Shown: positions 7,167-16,094 of the stretch, in pieces
Layout: the number at the start of each line of letters is the position of its first letter
How positions within the stretch are numbered: position 1 is the stretch's first letter
DNA from: Candidatus Aminicenantota bacterium
Lineage (GTDB): Bacteria > Acidobacteriota > UBA4820 > DSQY01
NCBI GenBank assembly: GCA_027365515.1
Contig: DAHXMK010000256.1
Span: 1 to 18,928 of the forward strand
Length of the DNA: 18,928 nucleotides
Direction: 5' to 3'
The notes under the pieces: generated by a model
Seen by the model: the letters and a program-made list of their open reading frames with translations, nothing else
Database searches by the model: none
What the model was told of the DNA's origin: nothing
Position numbers and translations under genes: made by a program

Positions 7167-7195
7167 TTCACGAGTCAAGAAGGTTGTGCTAGACT
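7167..7195 (+). promoter_or_regulatory. Weak candidate promoter for the fadD-to-cysK gene run
   Basis: TTCACG (7167-7172) and TAGACT (7190-7195) are 17 bases apart, each with four of six consensus bases. The start would fall near 7202, immediately before the Shine-Dalgarno AGGAGG (7205-7210), leaving almost no leader. Transcription might instead come through from kup. Confidence 0.25.
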
Positions 7196-7215
7196 TTTCG
7201 GCGTAGGAGGAAGCG

Positions 7216-9039
7216 ATGGCCGAAATCAGGACCCTGTGCGACGTTTTCTTTCAACTGCTGGAAAGCCATGACCGTCCGGACCTTCTGAGGATCAAGCGAA
7301 ACGGGGCCTGGCAGCTCGTTTCCACCGTCGAATTCGGCCGCGTCGTTAAAAACCTTTCATGCGGCTTGATGTCTCTCGGCGTGAAACCGGGCGATAAAGT
7401 CGTCTTGCTCTCAGAAGACCGCCCGGAGTGGGCTATGGCCGATTTCGCCACTCTGACCGCCGGGGCCGCGGACGTTCCTCTCTACCCGACTCTGAACGCG
7501 AAGGATTCGGCCTACATCGTCAACGACTCCGATGCTGAGGTGGCCATTGCCTCCACGCCAGAGCAGGCCGCGAAGCTGCTCTCGGCCAAGGGTGCGATGC
7601 CGAAGCTGCGCGACATTATCGTGATGGACCCTCCAAAGACGCTGGAGCCTGGGCTCCTGAGGTGGGATGAGATCATATCCAGAGGAAACGAGTACGCCAT
7701 TAACCGTGGAGACCTTCACAGGAAGGTGGCCGAAGCGGTGAAGCCGGAGGATCTGGCCTCCATCGTTTACACTTCCGGCACGACAGGCGAGCCCAAGGGG
7801 GCGATGCTTACCCACTACAATTTCGTGGAAAACGTTCGAGGGGGATTGCAGGTACTGGAAATAAGCGAGACGGACCTTGCCATCGTCTTCCTTCCACTGA
7901 GCCACGTGCTGGAGAGGATGGTTGACTACTGCTATTTCTGGCGGGGCGCGGCGATCGCCTATGCCGAAAGCATCGAGAAGGTCGGCGACAACATGGCGGA
8001 GGTCAAGCCGACCGTCGGCGCCGGCGTTCCCCGCTTCTACGAAAAGGTCTACGCCAAGATAATGGATCAGGCGGCCCACGCTCCATACCTGAAGAAGGCA
8101 TTGATCCATTTTTCGGTCAGGGCGGCGTCGGATTGGGCCGCGAACTGGTCGGAGGGGAAGAAAGCGGGCGCCGGGCTTGCCCTTCGGCATAAGATCGGCG
8201 AGGCGATCCTGTTCAAGAAGGTGAGGGCCAAGGTTGGGGGAAGATTGCGGTTCTTCATTTCCGGCGGCGCCCCGTTGGCGAAGGAGTTGGCCCAATTTTT
8301 CTATGGAGTTGGAATCACCGTTCTTGAAGGTTACGGCTTGACCGAGACGACGCCGGTGTTGACCGTCAATGTCGAGGGCGGCCCGAAGTTCGGTTCCATA
8401 GGCAAGACCATTCCCAACGTGCAGTTGAAGATCGCCGAGGACGGGGAGCTTCTCGCCAAAGGGCCGAACATAATGAAGGGGTACTACAAGAAACCGGAGG
8501 CAACGGCCGATGTCTTCACGAAGGACGGCTGGTTCATGACCGGTGACATCGCGACGGTTGACGCTGAAGGATATTACTACATTACCGACCGGAAGAAGGA
8601 GATACTCGTCACCGCCGGCGGCAAGAACGTGGCGCCTCAGCCCATAGAGAATCTCCTGAAGATGAACAAGTACGTGACGCAGGCGGTTCTGATCGGAGAC
8701 AAGAAACCTTATATCACGGCGCTCCTCGTTCCCAACTGGGAGAACCTCAAGGATTACGCAAAATCTAAGGAACTTGGACTCGTGGATCAGACGCAGTTCT
8801 GCGGCCACCCGCAGATAATGCACCTGTACCAGAACGTTCTGGCGAGAACCAACGCCCAGTTGAGCCACCACGAGCAGATCAAGAAGTGCCGCCTGCTTTC
8901 GAGGGAGCTGACGCAGGAAGAGGGCGAGTTGACTCCCACGCTCAAGGTCAAGCGGCGCGTCATAGCCGAGCGCTACGCCAGAGTCATCGAGTCAATGTAC
9001 GCCAACGGCAGCGATGAAGCCGCCTGCGCCGGAAACTGA
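7216..9039 (+). CDS. fadD: Long-chain fatty-acid--CoA ligase (AMP-forming)
   Basis: 607 residues, in the size range of the long-chain/very-long-chain acyl-CoA synthetases. The ATP-binding P-loop YTSGTTGEPKG starts at residue 185, the adenylate motif GYGLTET is at 372-378, a GWFMTGDIATVDAEGYYYI segment follows near 438-456, and ITDRKKE marks the hinge. The C-terminal PTLKVKR contains the conserved catalytic lysine near residue 577. It activates fatty acids to acyl-adenylate and then acyl-CoA, at or near the inner membrane, for degradation or phospholipid recycling. A clear AGGAGG (7205-7210) fixes the ATG. Its 3' end overlaps recG by 26 bases, so it probably leads an operon of five genes. The gene symbol is by function; the sequence is closer to the FadD15-like long-chain branch than to E. 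coli FadD. Confidence 0.92.
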   Translation: MAEIRTLCDVFFQLLESHDRPDLLRIKRNGAWQLVSTVEFGRVVKNLSCGLMSLGVKPGDKVVLLSEDRPEWAMADFATLTAGAADVPLYPTLNAKDSAYIVNDSDAEVAIASTPEQAAKLLSAKGAMPKLRDIIVMDPPKTLEPGLLRWDEIISRGNEYAINRGDLHRKVAEAVKPEDLASIVYTSGTTGEPKGAMLTHYNFVENVRGGLQVLEISETDLAIVFLPLSHVLERMVDYCYFWRGAAIAYAESIEKVGDNMAEVKPTVGAGVPRFYEKVYAKIMDQAAHAPYLKKALIHFSVRAASDWAANWSEGKKAGAGLALRHKIGEAILFKKVRAKVGGRLRFFISGGAPLAKELAQFFYGVGITVLEGYGLTETTPVLTVNVEGGPKFGSIGKTIPNVQLKIAEDGELLAKGPNIMKGYYKKPEATADVFTKDGWFMTGDIATVDAEGYYYITDRKKEILVTAGGKNVAPQPIENLLKMNKYVTQAVLIGDKKPYITALLVPNWENLKDYAKSKELGLVDQTQFCGHPQIMHLYQNVLARTNAQLSHHEQIKKCRLLSRELTQEEGELTPTLKVKRRVIAERYARVIESMYANGSDEAACAGN

Positions 9040-11137
9040 AGAATCATCCCCAAGGACCGCCCCATTTTTCAGCGGGGAGCTCGCGGGGGTCGGGCCGGCG
9101 CGCAAAAGGGCGCTGGCGGAGGTCGGCTTTTCTTCAGCGGAGGATATTCTTTGGTGGCTGCCGTCCAGGTATGAAGACAGGCGTTTTCCCACTCCCATTG
9201 GCCAATTGAAAGAGGGGCAGACGGCGCTCGTAAGAGCGCGGGTCCTGGGCGGACGCACCCGCAGAATCTACAAGCGCGGATTGAGCCTGACCGAAGCCAT
9301 AGTAAGCGACGGGTCGGGCAATCTTCACGTGGTCTGGTTCAACCAGCCGTGGATGGAACGGTCGCTCACGGTAGGAACGGAGGTCTGCCTCTTCGGGAAA
9401 GTCGTCCTGTTTTCCACGCGAGCCGGACTAAGGCTTCAGATGGACAACCCCTCGCTTGAAAAAGCCGACGCTGGCGCGGCGGACCTTGACAGGGTGGTCC
9501 CCATCTACCGGAAGGTGGCGGGGATTCCCGGAAAGCAATTCAGGCGGATCGTCCTTAAGCTTCTTGACGAACACCCCCCGGTTGAATCTTTGCCGCTTCA
9601 ACTGAGGGAGAGCGAGAGGCTTCCTAATATTGGTGAAGCGTTCAGGATGGTCCATTTTCCCGAAGAGCCCATTGTTCCCGGAGGGGGGGCTGGCGAAGTG
9701 GCCCGAAAACGGTTGGCCATGGAAGAGCTTCTGGCCGTCCAGTGCGTCCTGGGCGAAGCAAAGCGAGAGCGCGCCTTGGCAAGCGGAGTTATGATCCCGG
9801 CGACGCGGGAGGCAGGGCTTCTCTTGAGAAGGATTCTTCCCTTCAGTCTGACCGGCGCCCAGCGAAGGGCTTTCAGGGAGATAGCATCGGACTTGGCATC
9901 GAGCAAGCCGATGTACCGGTTGCTGCAAGGCGATGTCGGAAGCGGGAAAACGATAGTTGCCTTTTTGGCGATGGCGTGGGCGGCGCAAAGCGGCTTTCAG
10001 GCCGCATTCATGGCCCCGACCGAAATCCTCGCCAGGCAACAGGCGGAAAGGCTCGCCGAGAGAGTGGCTGCCGATGGGATGGAAGTGGCCCTGCTGACCG
10101 CCTCGGTGACCGGGCGGGCTCGGCGGCAAATCCTTGAAAGACTCGCATCGGGTGGGCTTCGGCTAGTAGTCGGCACGCAGAGTCTCTTTCAGGAGAAAGT
10201 CCTTTTCAACAACCTGGGGCTGGTCATCATTGACGAGCAGCACCGCTTCGGCGTCGAGCAGAGGGCCAGAATGGTGGCCAAGGGCCGTTCGCCCAACGTC
10301 CTTGTCATGACGGCCACTCCGATTCCCAGAAGCCTTGCTCTAACGCTCTATGGCGATCTCGACCTCTCGGTTCTCGATGAGAAGCCGCCGGGAAGGATCA
10401 AGGTGGTCACGAAAGTGAGGGACGATTCCGCGATCAGGAAGATAGAGGCTTTCTGCAGAACGGAGATGGACGGCGGAGGGCAGGTTTTCTTTGTCTTTCC
10501 GCTCGTGGAGGAGTCGGAGGATAGCGATACCGAGGCGGCCGTTCAGGCTTATGAAAGGCTCACTCAAGGACCGTTCAGGGGCTATCCAGCGGCTCTGCTT
10601 CATGGCAGAATGAACGGGCCGGCGAAAGAGAAGGCCGTCGCCGCCGTTCGCCAGGGAAAGGCGAAGTTATTGGTTTCGACGACGGTCGTCGAGGTCGGCG
10701 TGGATTTGCCCGAGGCATCCGCCATGGTAGTAATGCACGCGGACCGTTTCGGCCTGGCTCAGCTTCACCAGCTCAGGGGCCGCATCGGCAGGTCGGGACA
10801 GCAGGGGTACTGCATACTGATGGCATCGGCTGGCGCCTCCAAGGCCGCCGTTGAAAGGCTTTCCGTTTTGGAAAAGAGCGATGACGGATTTGAAATCGCC
10901 GAGGCGGATTTAAGAAGCCGGGGCGCCGGCGATATCGGCGGGCTGAGGCAGTGGGGCGGCGGCGGCTTCAGGGTCGCCAATCCGATAAGGGACAAAGCTC
11001 TTCTGGAATCGGCAAGAAGATGGGCGGAAAAGATAAGCAGGGGAGAAATCTCGTGGAAAGCAGAGGAGAAGGAGCGCTTCGGCGAATGGGTTCGCTCCTG
11101 GAGCGGTCGGCTGGGCTCCTGGGGTCCGATAGGCTGA
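9014..11137 (+). CDS. recG: ATP-dependent DNA helicase RecG
   Basis: 707 residues, the usual RecG size. The N-terminal wedge begins with GVGPARKRALAEVG, followed by LPSRYEDRR, the standard RecG opening, after a 17-residue extension; an OB-type segment follows. Walker A GDVGSGKT is at 306-313, the RecG-specific motif II DEQHRFGVEQR starts at 407, TATPIPR is near 433, and motifs V and VI (VVEVGVDLPEA and QLRGRIGRSG) lie near 555-597. The C-terminal GAGDIGGLRQWGGGGFRVAN is the RecG tail signature. It remodels stalled replication forks and branch-migrates Holliday junctions and R-loops. The ATG has no strong ribosome site and lies inside the fadD 3' end, so translation is probably coupled to fadD. 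Its own 3' end overlaps lnt by about 52 bases. Lying between two lipid-related genes is unusual for a DNA repair enzyme. Confidence 0.96.
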   Translation: MKPPAPETEESSPRTAPFFSGELAGVGPARKRALAEVGFSSAEDILWWLPSRYEDRRFPTPIGQLKEGQTALVRARVLGGRTRRIYKRGLSLTEAIVSDGSGNLHVVWFNQPWMERSLTVGTEVCLFGKVVLFSTRAGLRLQMDNPSLEKADAGAADLDRVVPIYRKVAGIPGKQFRRIVLKLLDEHPPVESLPLQLRESERLPNIGEAFRMVHFPEEPIVPGGGAGEVARKRLAMEELLAVQCVLGEAKRERALASGVMIPATREAGLLLRRILPFSLTGAQRRAFREIASDLASSKPMYRLLQGDVGSGKTIVAFLAMAWAAQSGFQAAFMAPTEILARQQAERLAERVAADGMEVALLTASVTGRARRQILERLASGGLRLVVGTQSLFQEKVLFNNLGLVIIDEQHRFGVEQRARMVAKGRSPNVLVMTATPIPRSLALTLYGDLDLSVLDEKPPGRIKVVTKVRDDSAIRKIEAFCRTEMDGGGQVFFVFPLVEESEDSDTEAAVQAYERLTQGPFRGYPAALLHGRMNGPAKEKAVAAVRQGKAKLLVSTTVVEVGVDLPEASAMVVMHADRFGLAQLHQLRGRIGRSGQQGYCILMASAGASKAAVERLSVLEKSDDGFEIAEADLRSRGAGDIGGLRQWGGGGFRVANPIRDKALLESARRWAEKISRGEISWKAEEKERFGEWVRSWSGRLGSWGPIG

Positions 11138-12630
11138 GATGGCCTCTGGCTATGGGACTGGGGGCGCTTTGCTGGGCGCTTTCGCTGCCCCCGCACGGAA
11201 CAGCCATCCTTGCGGTGTTCGCCTTCGTCCCGCCCCTTGCCGTCCTGCCCGAAATACCCCTCAAGAAGCTTTTGTGGCAGGGATGGCTTGGCGGAGCGGT
11301 GTGGGAGGGGACAACGCTCTGGTGGCTTGTCCCAACGATCAACCGCTACGGTGGAATCAATCCGTTCGTCGCGGTTCTGCTCGTCGCGGCGCTCTGTCTG
11401 ATTCTAGGGCTTTACATGCTGGGTTTTTGGTGGACGGTCTGGGCCGCTGTCAGGCGTGGAGGAGCCGGGGCCATGGTCCTTGCTCCCTTTGCCTGGGTCT
11501 TGTGGGAGTGGCTCCGAGGGTGGCTCTTTGGAGGAATGCCGTGGTGGGGGCCGGGCTACGCGCTGAGCCTCTATCCATCTCTTCTTCAGAATGCAAGCTG
11601 GCTTGGCGTCCTGGGACTTTCGCTGCTGGCTTTGCTCCTTGCTACCGCTATCGTGCTGTGGCTGCGCGACAGGCGGCGCCTAGAAGCCGTGGTCATGTTG
11701 CCGCTGGTTCTAGTTCTATTTGGGTGCGCCTACTTCTGGGGCCGCCACAGGCTGGAGGCGCCCGGAGAAAAGGATCCGCTTTTCAGGGTGGGCTATCTGC
11801 AGCCAAACATTTCTCAGGACGAGAAATGGGACCCTGCTTTCGCGGCGATGATCGAAGCCAGGTTTGAGAAGCTCTCGGAACCATTCAAAAGTTACGCCCT
11901 TAAGCTTCTGGTGTGGCCCGAATCGTGCACGCCATTTGAATGGGATGGAGACCAGGCTTACCAGGCGAAAGTAAAAGCTATCGCGGCGACGATAAAGGCG
12001 CCGATTCTGTTGGGAAGCGTCACCGGCACTAGCGAAACCTATCAGAATGGAGCGGTAGTGGTTAACCCGGACGGCACCGAGGGGGGACGATACGCGAAGA
12101 CCCACCTGGTCCCTTTCGGAGAGTACGTTCCTTTCCGGAAGTTTCTCTTTTTCGCCAAGCCGCTCGTGGAAGCGGTCGGTGATTTCACTCCAGGCAAGAG
12201 CTTGCAGCCGCTTGAGATAAACGGAGCCAAGATAGGGGTCACCATCTGCTTTGAAGGCATCTTTCCCAGGCTGGTCAGGAAAGAAGTAGATAATGGGGCA
12301 CAGCTCCTTGTAAACATTACCAACGACGCCTGGTACGCCGGAACGCCTGGGCCTGTCGAGCATTTTCTGATCGAGCGCGTCAGAGCGGTTGAATTTGACC
12401 GCTGCCTTGTGAGGAGCGCCAACGGCGGAGTAAGCGGCCTCGTTAATAATTATGGAAAGCTGGAGATGGAAACTACTCCGGGCGAGCCGGCCTCCTTCTG
12501 GGGCGAGGCGCGCCTGCGGCAGACCAAGACTCCATACGCCAAGATCGGCGATTGGTGGCTCCTGCTCCCGCTCGCGGCGCTGCTTTGGACGCTTCTATCA
12601 CCAGCGGGAAAAAGGCCGGCCAAAGGCTAA
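11086..12630 (+). CDS. lnt: Apolipoprotein N-acyltransferase
   Basis: 514 residues from ATG 11086. Several N-terminal membrane helices (beginning with AMGLGALCWALSLPP) precede a nitrilase-like domain from about residue 234. Its catalytic triad is visible: E279 in VWPES, K338 in YAKTHLVPFGEYVPF and C388 in TICFEGIFP, positions nearly equal to E. coli E267, K335 and C387. A last membrane helix lies near 490-505. The enzyme transfers a phospholipid acyl chain to the N-terminal cysteine of diacylated lipoproteins in the inner membrane, which prepares them for outer-membrane export. The frame is open further upstream: a GTG at 11053 also has a ribosome site (GGGGAG, 7 bases away) and would give 525 residues; ATG 11086 has AAGGAG 11 bases upstream and gives the typical length. 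Either way it starts within recG. Confidence 0.93.
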   Translation: MGSLLERSAGLLGSDRLRWPLAMGLGALCWALSLPPHGTAILAVFAFVPPLAVLPEIPLKKLLWQGWLGGAVWEGTTLWWLVPTINRYGGINPFVAVLLVAALCLILGLYMLGFWWTVWAAVRRGGAGAMVLAPFAWVLWEWLRGWLFGGMPWWGPGYALSLYPSLLQNASWLGVLGLSLLALLLATAIVLWLRDRRRLEAVVMLPLVLVLFGCAYFWGRHRLEAPGEKDPLFRVGYLQPNISQDEKWDPAFAAMIEARFEKLSEPFKSYALKLLVWPESCTPFEWDGDQAYQAKVKAIAATIKAPILLGSVTGTSETYQNGAVVVNPDGTEGGRYAKTHLVPFGEYVPFRKFLFFAKPLVEAVGDFTPGKSLQPLEINGAKIGVTICFEGIFPRLVRKEVDNGAQLLVNITNDAWYAGTPGPVEHFLIERVRAVEFDRCLVRSANGGVSGLVNNYGKLEMETTPGEPASFWGEARLRQTKTPYAKIGDWWLLLPLAALLWTLLSPAGKRPAKG

Positions 12631-12673
12631 CCGGGAAGGATCGGCTGGGCGCTGACGAAACGGAGGAGCTTGT

Positions 12674-15600
12674 TTGAGCCGGAGATGGCGCCGAACAACT
12701 ATTCTGGCTTCGGCGTTGCTGGCGGTTTTCGTGGCTGCCAGGTGGGGCGGCTCTTGGGCTCTCAACCGCTACGTAGAATACCGTTTCGGCCCCGAAGCCT
12801 CGACTTTCACCATTAATCCATTGACGTTGTCGGCTTCGTCGCGAACCGGCAAAGCTATAATTGGCAGCCTTCCCGTGGCATGGAGAGAGATCAGAGTCGG
12901 CTTGTGGGGAGGCAAGATGTCCGCCGGGTTCATCACGGTTGGAGACGCCGAAAGCCCGGCCGCGAGCGTCAAAGGCATCGCTATCTCTAATCTGTTCGGA
13001 ACGCCTGTTTTAAGGGTCAAGGAAATCATTTTCGACCCCATGAACCCTTCGTGGCACGGTCTTTTCAACCAATCCGGACCGTCGCAGAGTTCCACCTTCA
13101 CACTGCCCGACTTTGCACTGTGGGTGGAGAAGTTCAGCGCTCAAACAAAATTCGGAGTAGTGGACGGGACCATATTCTTGGGCGACGGCCAAAATGGCGC
13201 CCGCAGGCCTTTCTTCATCTCTTTTTCTGCAGGATGCGGCGCGACCGGCGAGCTACAAGGCTCGTGGGGAAAAGAGGGGACCGTTTCGGCAAAAATACGG
13301 TTCAAGGGTGGGGAATCGGTGATCAATGGAACTCTTGATGAGGGAAAATTGTGCCTTCAAGGGAGCCTCCTGACCTCCATCGGGAGCTGGCAAGGCGACT
13401 TGGCGGGAGACGAACATGAGACCCGCTGTTTTTTATTGCAGAATTCAAAGAGAGAAAAGGGGACAGGATGGCTTTATGGCTCCTATGATCGCCCAGGCGC
13501 TGGGGAGACGGCAATATCTAATGTAAGATTGCTTTCGGAAGGAATAGGCGTGCCGGAGGTGATTTTAGGGTCAGGGTGGTCTTTAGGCGGCATAAAACTT
13601 CATGCAAATTATTTCAATATGGATATATCCAATAAAGCTAAGACTAGCTGCCTGTCGTTGAGCGCCGGAGGAAATGTAAGGAACGCTGAGAAAGGCGTCT
13701 TGCTTCCGGTAAAGGCGAATCTCAACTGGGATGGCGGAGGAGAGAAGGATCTGCTCGCTACGGTAGCAATAGGCGATGCAACGGGCACCTCACTTGAAAA
13801 ATACCTCTCTGGTCTCAGCGCAGCAGTCGCCGTGGAGGGCTTCAAAGGAGCGGAAACAGGCCTCGTTGGCTCTTTTCGGAGAGGCGATTGTCAAGGCTGG
13901 GCGGCCGGGAATGGAACTTCTTCTCAAGGAGAGGCCCATTTTGGCATCATCAATCCTTATGCCAGCGGTTTGGCCAATTTGACATGGACCGATGAGGGCC
14001 TGTCATGCCGTTTTGGCGGAAATGTGGCACGCGAAAAAGGCGGGGAATGGCCACTGCCAAAAGGGCGCTGGAGCTTCGAAGGCTCCGCTTCATGGACGAA
14101 GGGAGAAAGCTACCCGACGTTGGATTTACGCGGCAAAGAGGCGGGCGGAGCAGTGCTGGAAGGCAAATTCGCCGCCGGAAAACTGGAGGCCAAAGGGGCG
14201 CGTCTTGCGCTGACTTCCTCTTGGGGAGCTATAAATGGCGCGGCTTTCAGCTTGAATGGGGTTGTCGGCGAAGGCGGCCTCAAGAACGCTGAGATCAAAG
14301 CAACCGCTGAAAGCGCCACGCTCGGAGGCGGCCCTGAACTTGCCAAGATAAACTGTAGCGCCAGTTTGGCGGACGGTCATGTTTTAGGAAAGGCCGCCTC
14401 GTCCCTCCCTGCCATGGATGGTGAATTCGTTACGGATTTCTCGGCCCCCACGGGCGACCTCTCCAAGTTGAGAATCTTCAGCGGAAGGATGAAGCTCTTG
14501 AAAGGCGATATCCAACTTGACGATGTGGAAGCCAATGGAATAGCCTCTTGGCCGAAGCCGGTTGATGTCAAAGCCTCGAAATCGCTTCTCTTTGGCGCGG
14601 AGACCGGGCCGCTGACTGGTGCCATCTCGGAAGGGACCGGCGGCTCTGTTGTTATCGCGGGAAAAACTGCCCTCTTGGGAGGGGAAGCAGACTTCGCCGT
14701 GCATCCAGGCGGGCAAGGCGACGTGGAAGTCTCCGGAAAGGGTTTTGACTCATCCAAGCTCGCGAAGTTCGTTTCACGGTGGGTGTCGCTTCCCTTCAGT
14801 GGTTTGAGCGGGCCAGTTGACGCCGCTGTCACCATACCGCTCCAAGGCGTGCCTATTGGAATCAATGGAGCAGTTGAGCCTCGAAATGTGACGCTGGACC
14901 TCGGCGACGAGCGGCATCAATTCCGCAATGCAGAAGGGAAGATCGTCTTTGCGGTGGCGGCGGATGCCACGAATTTCAGCTCCGAATCGCTCACGCTAGA
15001 GTCCGGCAGGCTCCCAGTTCAGATAAAGGGCAAGTCCGCGGAAGGCGTGGTGACTATGGAGGTGACGATTCCCGAATCCGATGCGGCGGAGGTCCAAAAC
15101 GCCTTCTTTGACTTTCTGCCCGAGTATGTTGGATTCGGGACTATGGCGGGCAGGATGGGGGCCGTGGCCAATCTAGTTTCCGATTCGAGGGACAAGGTCC
15201 TCACCATGAACCTCGCATTTCATGACGCCGAATTCGCCTCCGAGGACAAATCCCTTTCGTTAAGGGGCATTGATGGGACCCTGCCGCTTTCAATTTCGCT
15301 GGGGCTCGGCACCCTGCCCGCGAGAAAAGGATTCAAAGCGCCAGATGAGAAATCGGTTGGTTCGGCCTACGGCTTCTATGGCGCGCCGCTTGAGAAAGGC
15401 TTGCGGCTCAAGATAAGGAGCGCCGCCTTCAGCGTTTATACTATGGAAGATATGGGCCTGAGCGCGAACCTGACCGAGGACGGCGCTACCGACATCAGAA
15501 TAACCCAGGGCACCCTTTGGGACGGGGGAGTGCGCGGAGAATTCAGGGTGGGCATGAGTTCCAGCGGCCTTGGTTACTCCGGCCAGCTCCTTCTAAATGA

Positions 15601-16045
15601 GATCAGCCTCCGCGATCTCTGCAACCAGGCGGGAGGTCTGACCGGCTTCATAGGTGGCCGCCTGTCCGGCCACGTGACCTTTGGCGCCGACAAGTTCGGC
15701 CTTTCCGCCCTGAAAATGGTGGCCGGCTTCGCGGTTGACCCCGCGGGCGACGAGCCGATGGTTATCGGACGGGACTTTCTCGTCAAAATCGGCGGCGCCC
15801 AGATGAAGCGGCTCGTTCCTACAAGGTTCCTCAACTACGACAAGGCGCAGATCGGCTTCGCGGTACGTTCCGGTTACCTTAGCGTCTCCAAGCTGGTCCT
15901 GGAGCACGAGGCAAACCCGATCAAGTCCATTCTAAGAAAGGACATCTCCTTTGAAATCCGCGTGCCCTTCAACAACAGCATAAGCATCTACCAGCTTCTC
16001 GATTCGATAAAGGGGCTTCAAGAGCGGTCGGCGACGGTGCAATAG
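12674..16045 (+). CDS. Large AsmA/YdbH-like envelope protein (putative intermembrane lipid transport)
   Basis: 1,123 residues from a TTG start set by GGAGGAG (12662-12668), five bases away. A single N-terminal membrane anchor (TILASALLAVFVAARWGG, about residues 9-26) is followed by a long, almost wholly beta-strand-rich region full of short repeats of the 'G-x-F-x-G, hydrophobic-polar alternation' kind, without cysteine-rich or catalytic motifs. The last 250 residues (ISLRDLCNQAG, then GGRLSGHVTFGADKFGLSAL) resemble the C-terminal domain of YdbH/AsmA-type proteins, some of which form periplasmic bridges that carry phospholipids to the outer membrane. Assignment is by architecture and local resemblance; a generic DUF748- or TamB-like label is possible. 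It lies 43 bases after lnt and 49 bases before cysK, likely in the same operon. No small YnbE-like lipoprotein gene is next to it. A/T content rises in nt 13430-13660. Confidence 0.6.
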   Translation: MSRRWRRTTILASALLAVFVAARWGGSWALNRYVEYRFGPEASTFTINPLTLSASSRTGKAIIGSLPVAWREIRVGLWGGKMSAGFITVGDAESPAASVKGIAISNLFGTPVLRVKEIIFDPMNPSWHGLFNQSGPSQSSTFTLPDFALWVEKFSAQTKFGVVDGTIFLGDGQNGARRPFFISFSAGCGATGELQGSWGKEGTVSAKIRFKGGESVINGTLDEGKLCLQGSLLTSIGSWQGDLAGDEHETRCFLLQNSKREKGTGWLYGSYDRPGAGETAISNVRLLSEGIGVPEVILGSGWSLGGIKLHANYFNMDISNKAKTSCLSLSAGGNVRNAEKGVLLPVKANLNWDGGGEKDLLATVAIGDATGTSLEKYLSGLSAAVAVEGFKGAETGLVGSFRRGDCQGWAAGNGTSSQGEAHFGIINPYASGLANLTWTDEGLSCRFGGNVAREKGGEWPLPKGRWSFEGSASWTKGESYPTLDLRGKEAGGAVLEGKFAAGKLEAKGARLALTSSWGAINGAAFSLNGVVGEGGLKNAEIKATAESATLGGGPELAKINCSASLADGHVLGKAASSLPAMDGEFVTDFSAPTGDLSKLRIFSGRMKLLKGDIQLDDVEANGIASWPKPVDVKASKSLLFGAETGPLTGAISEGTGGSVVIAGKTALLGGEADFAVHPGGQGDVEVSGKGFDSSKLAKFVSRWVSLPFSGLSGPVDAAVTIPLQGVPIGINGAVEPRNVTLDLGDERHQFRNAEGKIVFAVAADATNFSSESLTLESGRLPVQIKGKSAEGVVTMEVTIPESDAAEVQNAFFDFLPEYVGFGTMAGRMGAVANLVSDSRDKVLTMNLAFHDAEFASEDKSLSLRGIDGTLPLSISLGLGTLPARKGFKAPDEKSVGSAYGFYGAPLEKGLRLKIRSAAFSVYTMEDMGLSANLTEDGATDIRITQGTLWDGGVRGEFRVGMSSSGLGYSGQLLLNEISLRDLCNQAGGLTGFIGGRLSGHVTFGADKFGLSALKMVAGFAVDPAGDEPMVIGRDFLVKIGGAQMKRLVPTRFLNYDKAQIGFAVRSGYLSVSKLVLEHEANPIKSILRKDISFEIRVPFNNSISIYQLLDSIKGLQERSATVQ

Positions 16046-16094
16046 CGGCACGCTTCAGGCTGTTCATCATAGTGGTCTTTGTAGGAGGCAGGAT

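Noticed and set aside
7411..8871. 486-codon open frame on the minus strand opposite fadD
   Set aside because: Shadow of the strong fadD reading frame; no ribosome site or known motif.
16046..16094. Hidden small lipoprotein gene (YnbE-like) between the AsmA-like gene and cysK
   Set aside because: The gap is 49 bases, with stops and no start codon or lipobox.
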